Made by a program: the position numbers and the translations under genes. Under the pieces are notes generated by a model. The model did not search any database and was not told the origin of the DNA. It worked only from the letters and a program-made list of their open reading frames with translations. Shown here piece after piece: positions 7,450 through 8,289 of a DNA stretch of 8,289 nt (position 1 is the stretch's first letter; the number at the start of each line of letters is the position of its first letter). Source of the stretch: Candidatus Sediminicultor sextus (GTDB lineage Bacteria > Atribacterota > Phoenicimicrobiia > Phoenicimicrobiales > Phoenicimicrobiaceae); NCBI GenBank assembly GCA_014894735.1, contig JADBKX010000119.1, positions 1-8,289 on the forward strand, given 5' to 3'.

Positions 7450-7475
7450 AATTAGCCCTCATTCTATAATTGCAA
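7446..7475 (-). promoter_or_regulatory. Candidate promoter of the tig-clpP-clpX-lon operon
   Basis: TTGCAA (7475-7470) and TTTAAT (7451-7446) are separated by 18 bp. They match four of six -35 and five of six -10 positions. A start near 7439 would leave about a 50-nt leader before tig. It lies directly after the tRNA terminator hairpin. This is the best spaced pair in the gap, but the match is moderate. Confidence 0.4.
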
Positions 7476-7478
7476 CAA

Positions 7479-7500
7479 AGCCGCAAATAATTTTGCGGCT
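7479..7500 (-). terminator. Probable terminator of the tRNA operon
   Basis: AGCCGCAAA and TTTGCGGCT form a perfect 9-bp inverted repeat around a 4-nt loop. On the minus strand it is followed by TTGTTGC, a poor U-tract, so termination may be incomplete. It lies about 70 nt after tRNA-Leu and before the tig promoter candidate, where a tRNA operon would be expected to end. No gene is seen between it and tRNA-Leu. Confidence 0.6.
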
Positions 7501-7572
7501 GCTTTCACCTAGTTTAACTAAATTTTAAAAATTCCATAAATTAGAACATTAATATTATCTTACCGTATTTCA

Positions 7573-7657
7573 TGGTGCGAAGGGCGGGAGTCGAACCCGC
7601 ATGGAGTTACCCACTGGATCCTAAATCCAGCGTGTCTACCAGTTCCACCACCCTCGC
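7573..7657 (-). tRNA. tRNA-Leu (anticodon TAG)
   Basis: A full class II cloverleaf of 85 nt including encoded CCA (7575-7573). The acceptor GCGAGGG pairs with CCTTCGC (one G-U). The anticodon stem CTGGA/TCCAG encloses loop TTTAGGA with anticodon TAG at 7623-7621, reading CUN leucine codons. A 13-nt variable arm is present. The T-arm GCGGG-TTCGACT-CCCGC is canonical, and the discriminator is A as expected for Leu. It is the last gene of the cluster. Confidence 0.98.
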
Positions 7658-7671
7658 ATTTTAATTTTTTT

Positions 7672-7747
7672 TGGTGGGCCGTACAGGACTCGGACCTGTG
7701 ACACCCGGATTAAAAGTCAGGTGCTCTACCAACTGAGCTAACGGCCC
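7672..7747 (-). tRNA. tRNA-Lys (anticodon TTT), with unusual positions
   Basis: 76 nt with encoded CCA. The acceptor GGGCCGT/ACGGCCC pairs perfectly, and the D-arm GCTC/GAGC is normal. Loop CTTTTAA gives anticodon TTT (7714-7712) for lysine. Two departures stand out. The anticodon stem CCTGA/TCCGG has a U29-C41 mismatch (7719 and 7707). The T-loop reads TCCGAGT, so position 55 is C (7693) instead of the nearly universal U. Stem lengths and tertiary purines are otherwise intact, so it is probably a working gene. Confidence 0.95.
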
Positions 7748-7814
7748 ACACATTAAAAATATTAAATGCTTATACATAATACTATATTTTTTATTAAAAT
7801 GCCACTATTACATT

Positions 7815-7891
7815 TGGCGCGCTCGGAGGGACTTGAACCCCCAACCATCGGATCCGAAGTCCGCAGCTCTATCCAATTGGGCTACGAGCGC
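7815..7891 (-). tRNA. tRNA-Arg (anticodon TCG), with two stem mismatches
   Basis: 77 nt with encoded CCA and discriminator G. The acceptor GCGCTCG/CGAGCGC is perfect. Loop CTTCGGA gives anticodon TCG (7857-7855), reading CGA and possibly other CGN codons; many bacteria use an ACG/inosine tRNA instead. The D-stem GCCC/GAGC has a C12-A23 mismatch, and the anticodon stem GCGGA/TCCGA has a G27-A43 mismatch. The T-loop TTCAAGT is normal. A 67-nt AT-rich spacer, the longest in the cluster, separates it from tRNA-Lys. Confidence 0.95.
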
Positions 7892-7903
7892 ATATCGATA
7901 GAC

Positions 7904-7982
7904 TGGGGTGAGCGAGGGGATTTGAACCCCCGACCTCTGGAGCCACAATCCAGGGCTCTAACCAGTCTGAGCTACGCCCACC
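7904..7982 (-). tRNA. tRNA-His (anticodon GTG), G-1 encoded
   Basis: The acceptor GTGGGCG pairs with CGCTCAC (one G-U). The extra G-1 characteristic of tRNA-His is encoded at 7982 and faces discriminator C73 (7907); CCA is encoded. The anticodon stem CTGGA/TCCAG encloses TTGTGGC with anticodon GTG (7946-7944). The D- and T-arms are canonical. The extent given includes G-1. Confidence 0.98.
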
Positions 7983-7997
7983 ATATTTTATTTTAAA

Positions 7998-8074
<77 letters not shown>

Positions 8075-8086
8075 GAGATATTACAT

Positions 8087-8162
8087 TGGAGCGGGAAACG
8101 GGTCTCGAACCCGCGACAACCAGCTTGGAAGGCTAGTGCTCTACCAACTGAGCTATTCCCGC
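8087..8162 (-). tRNA. tRNA-Gly (anticodon TCC)
   Basis: 76 nt with encoded CCA and discriminator U, as usual for bacterial tRNA-Gly. The acceptor GCGGGAA/TTCCCGC is perfect. The anticodon stem CTAGC/GCTGG has one U-G wobble and encloses CTTCCAA with anticodon TCC (8129-8127), reading GGA/GGG and probably all GGN. Only four bases separate it from the discriminator base of tRNA-Pro. Confidence 0.98.
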
Positions 8163-8164
8163 AA

Positions 8165-8240
<76 letters not shown>

Positions 8241-8251
8241 AAACAAAAGTT

Positions 8252-8280
8252 ATTATATAAGAATTATTTATATAAGTCAA
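8252..8280 (-). promoter_or_regulatory. Promoter of the tRNA operon
   Basis: On the minus strand, TTGACT (8280-8275, five of six) and a perfect TATAAT (8257-8252) are separated by the optimal 17 bp. The start would fall near 8245, about five bases before tRNA-Pro. Its strength fits a stable-RNA operon. No GC-rich discriminator is visible downstream of the -10. Confidence 0.88.
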
Positions 8281-8289
8281 TTATAAAAT

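Overview
The window is an AT-rich bacterial housekeeping region in which every gene I can support lies on the minus strand, so the genes are transcribed from right to left. The layout is a seven-gene tRNA cluster (8240 down to 7573), then tig-clpP-clpX-lon (7386 down to 1775), then a T-box leader (about 1734 to 1494) and the first 489 codons of valS, which runs off the left edge. The tig/clpP/clpX/lon order, Gram-positive-type ClpP and ClpX sequences, T-box control of an aminoacyl-tRNA synthetase and strong Shine-Dalgarno sequences suggest a low-GC anaerobe of Bacillota (Firmicutes) type or an allied deep lineage. A candidate phylum such as Atribacterota would also fit. The phylum cannot be proved from this sequence alone.

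Right end, 7573-8280. A near-consensus sigma-70/A promoter (TTGACT, 17 bp, TATAAT) drives tRNA-Pro(TGG), Gly(TCC), Arg(TCT), His(GTG), Arg(TCG), Lys(TTT) and Leu(TAG). Six of the seven encode their 3' CCA; tRNA-Pro does not. tRNA-Lys and tRNA-Arg(TCG) carry departures from the standard cloverleaf. A GC-rich hairpin at 7479-7500 probably ends the unit.

Middle, 1775-7475. Trigger factor, the ClpP peptidase, the ClpX unfoldase and Lon form one protein quality-control operon. Trigger factor folds nascent chains at the ribosome, ClpXP degrades tagged or misfolded proteins, and Lon is an independent ATP-dependent protease. tig/clpP and clpX/lon are each joined by 4-nt ATGA overlaps. The only gap, between clpP and clpX, is filled by two different 14-bp tandem duplications around an extended -10 element.

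Left end, 1-1770. Five bases after the lon stop a TTGACA/TAATAT promoter starts the valS leader. This leader is a T-box riboswitch with specifier codon GUC (valine), an antiterminator bulge matched to tRNA-Val, and an intrinsic terminator. Its Stem I is unusually small: an 11-bp hairpin closed by a GAUA loop, with no room for the distal module that normally docks the tRNA elbow.

I found no mobile element, CRISPR array, defence system or clearly novel gene system. The main points of interest are the minimal T-box, the atypical tRNAs and the short intergenic repeats.
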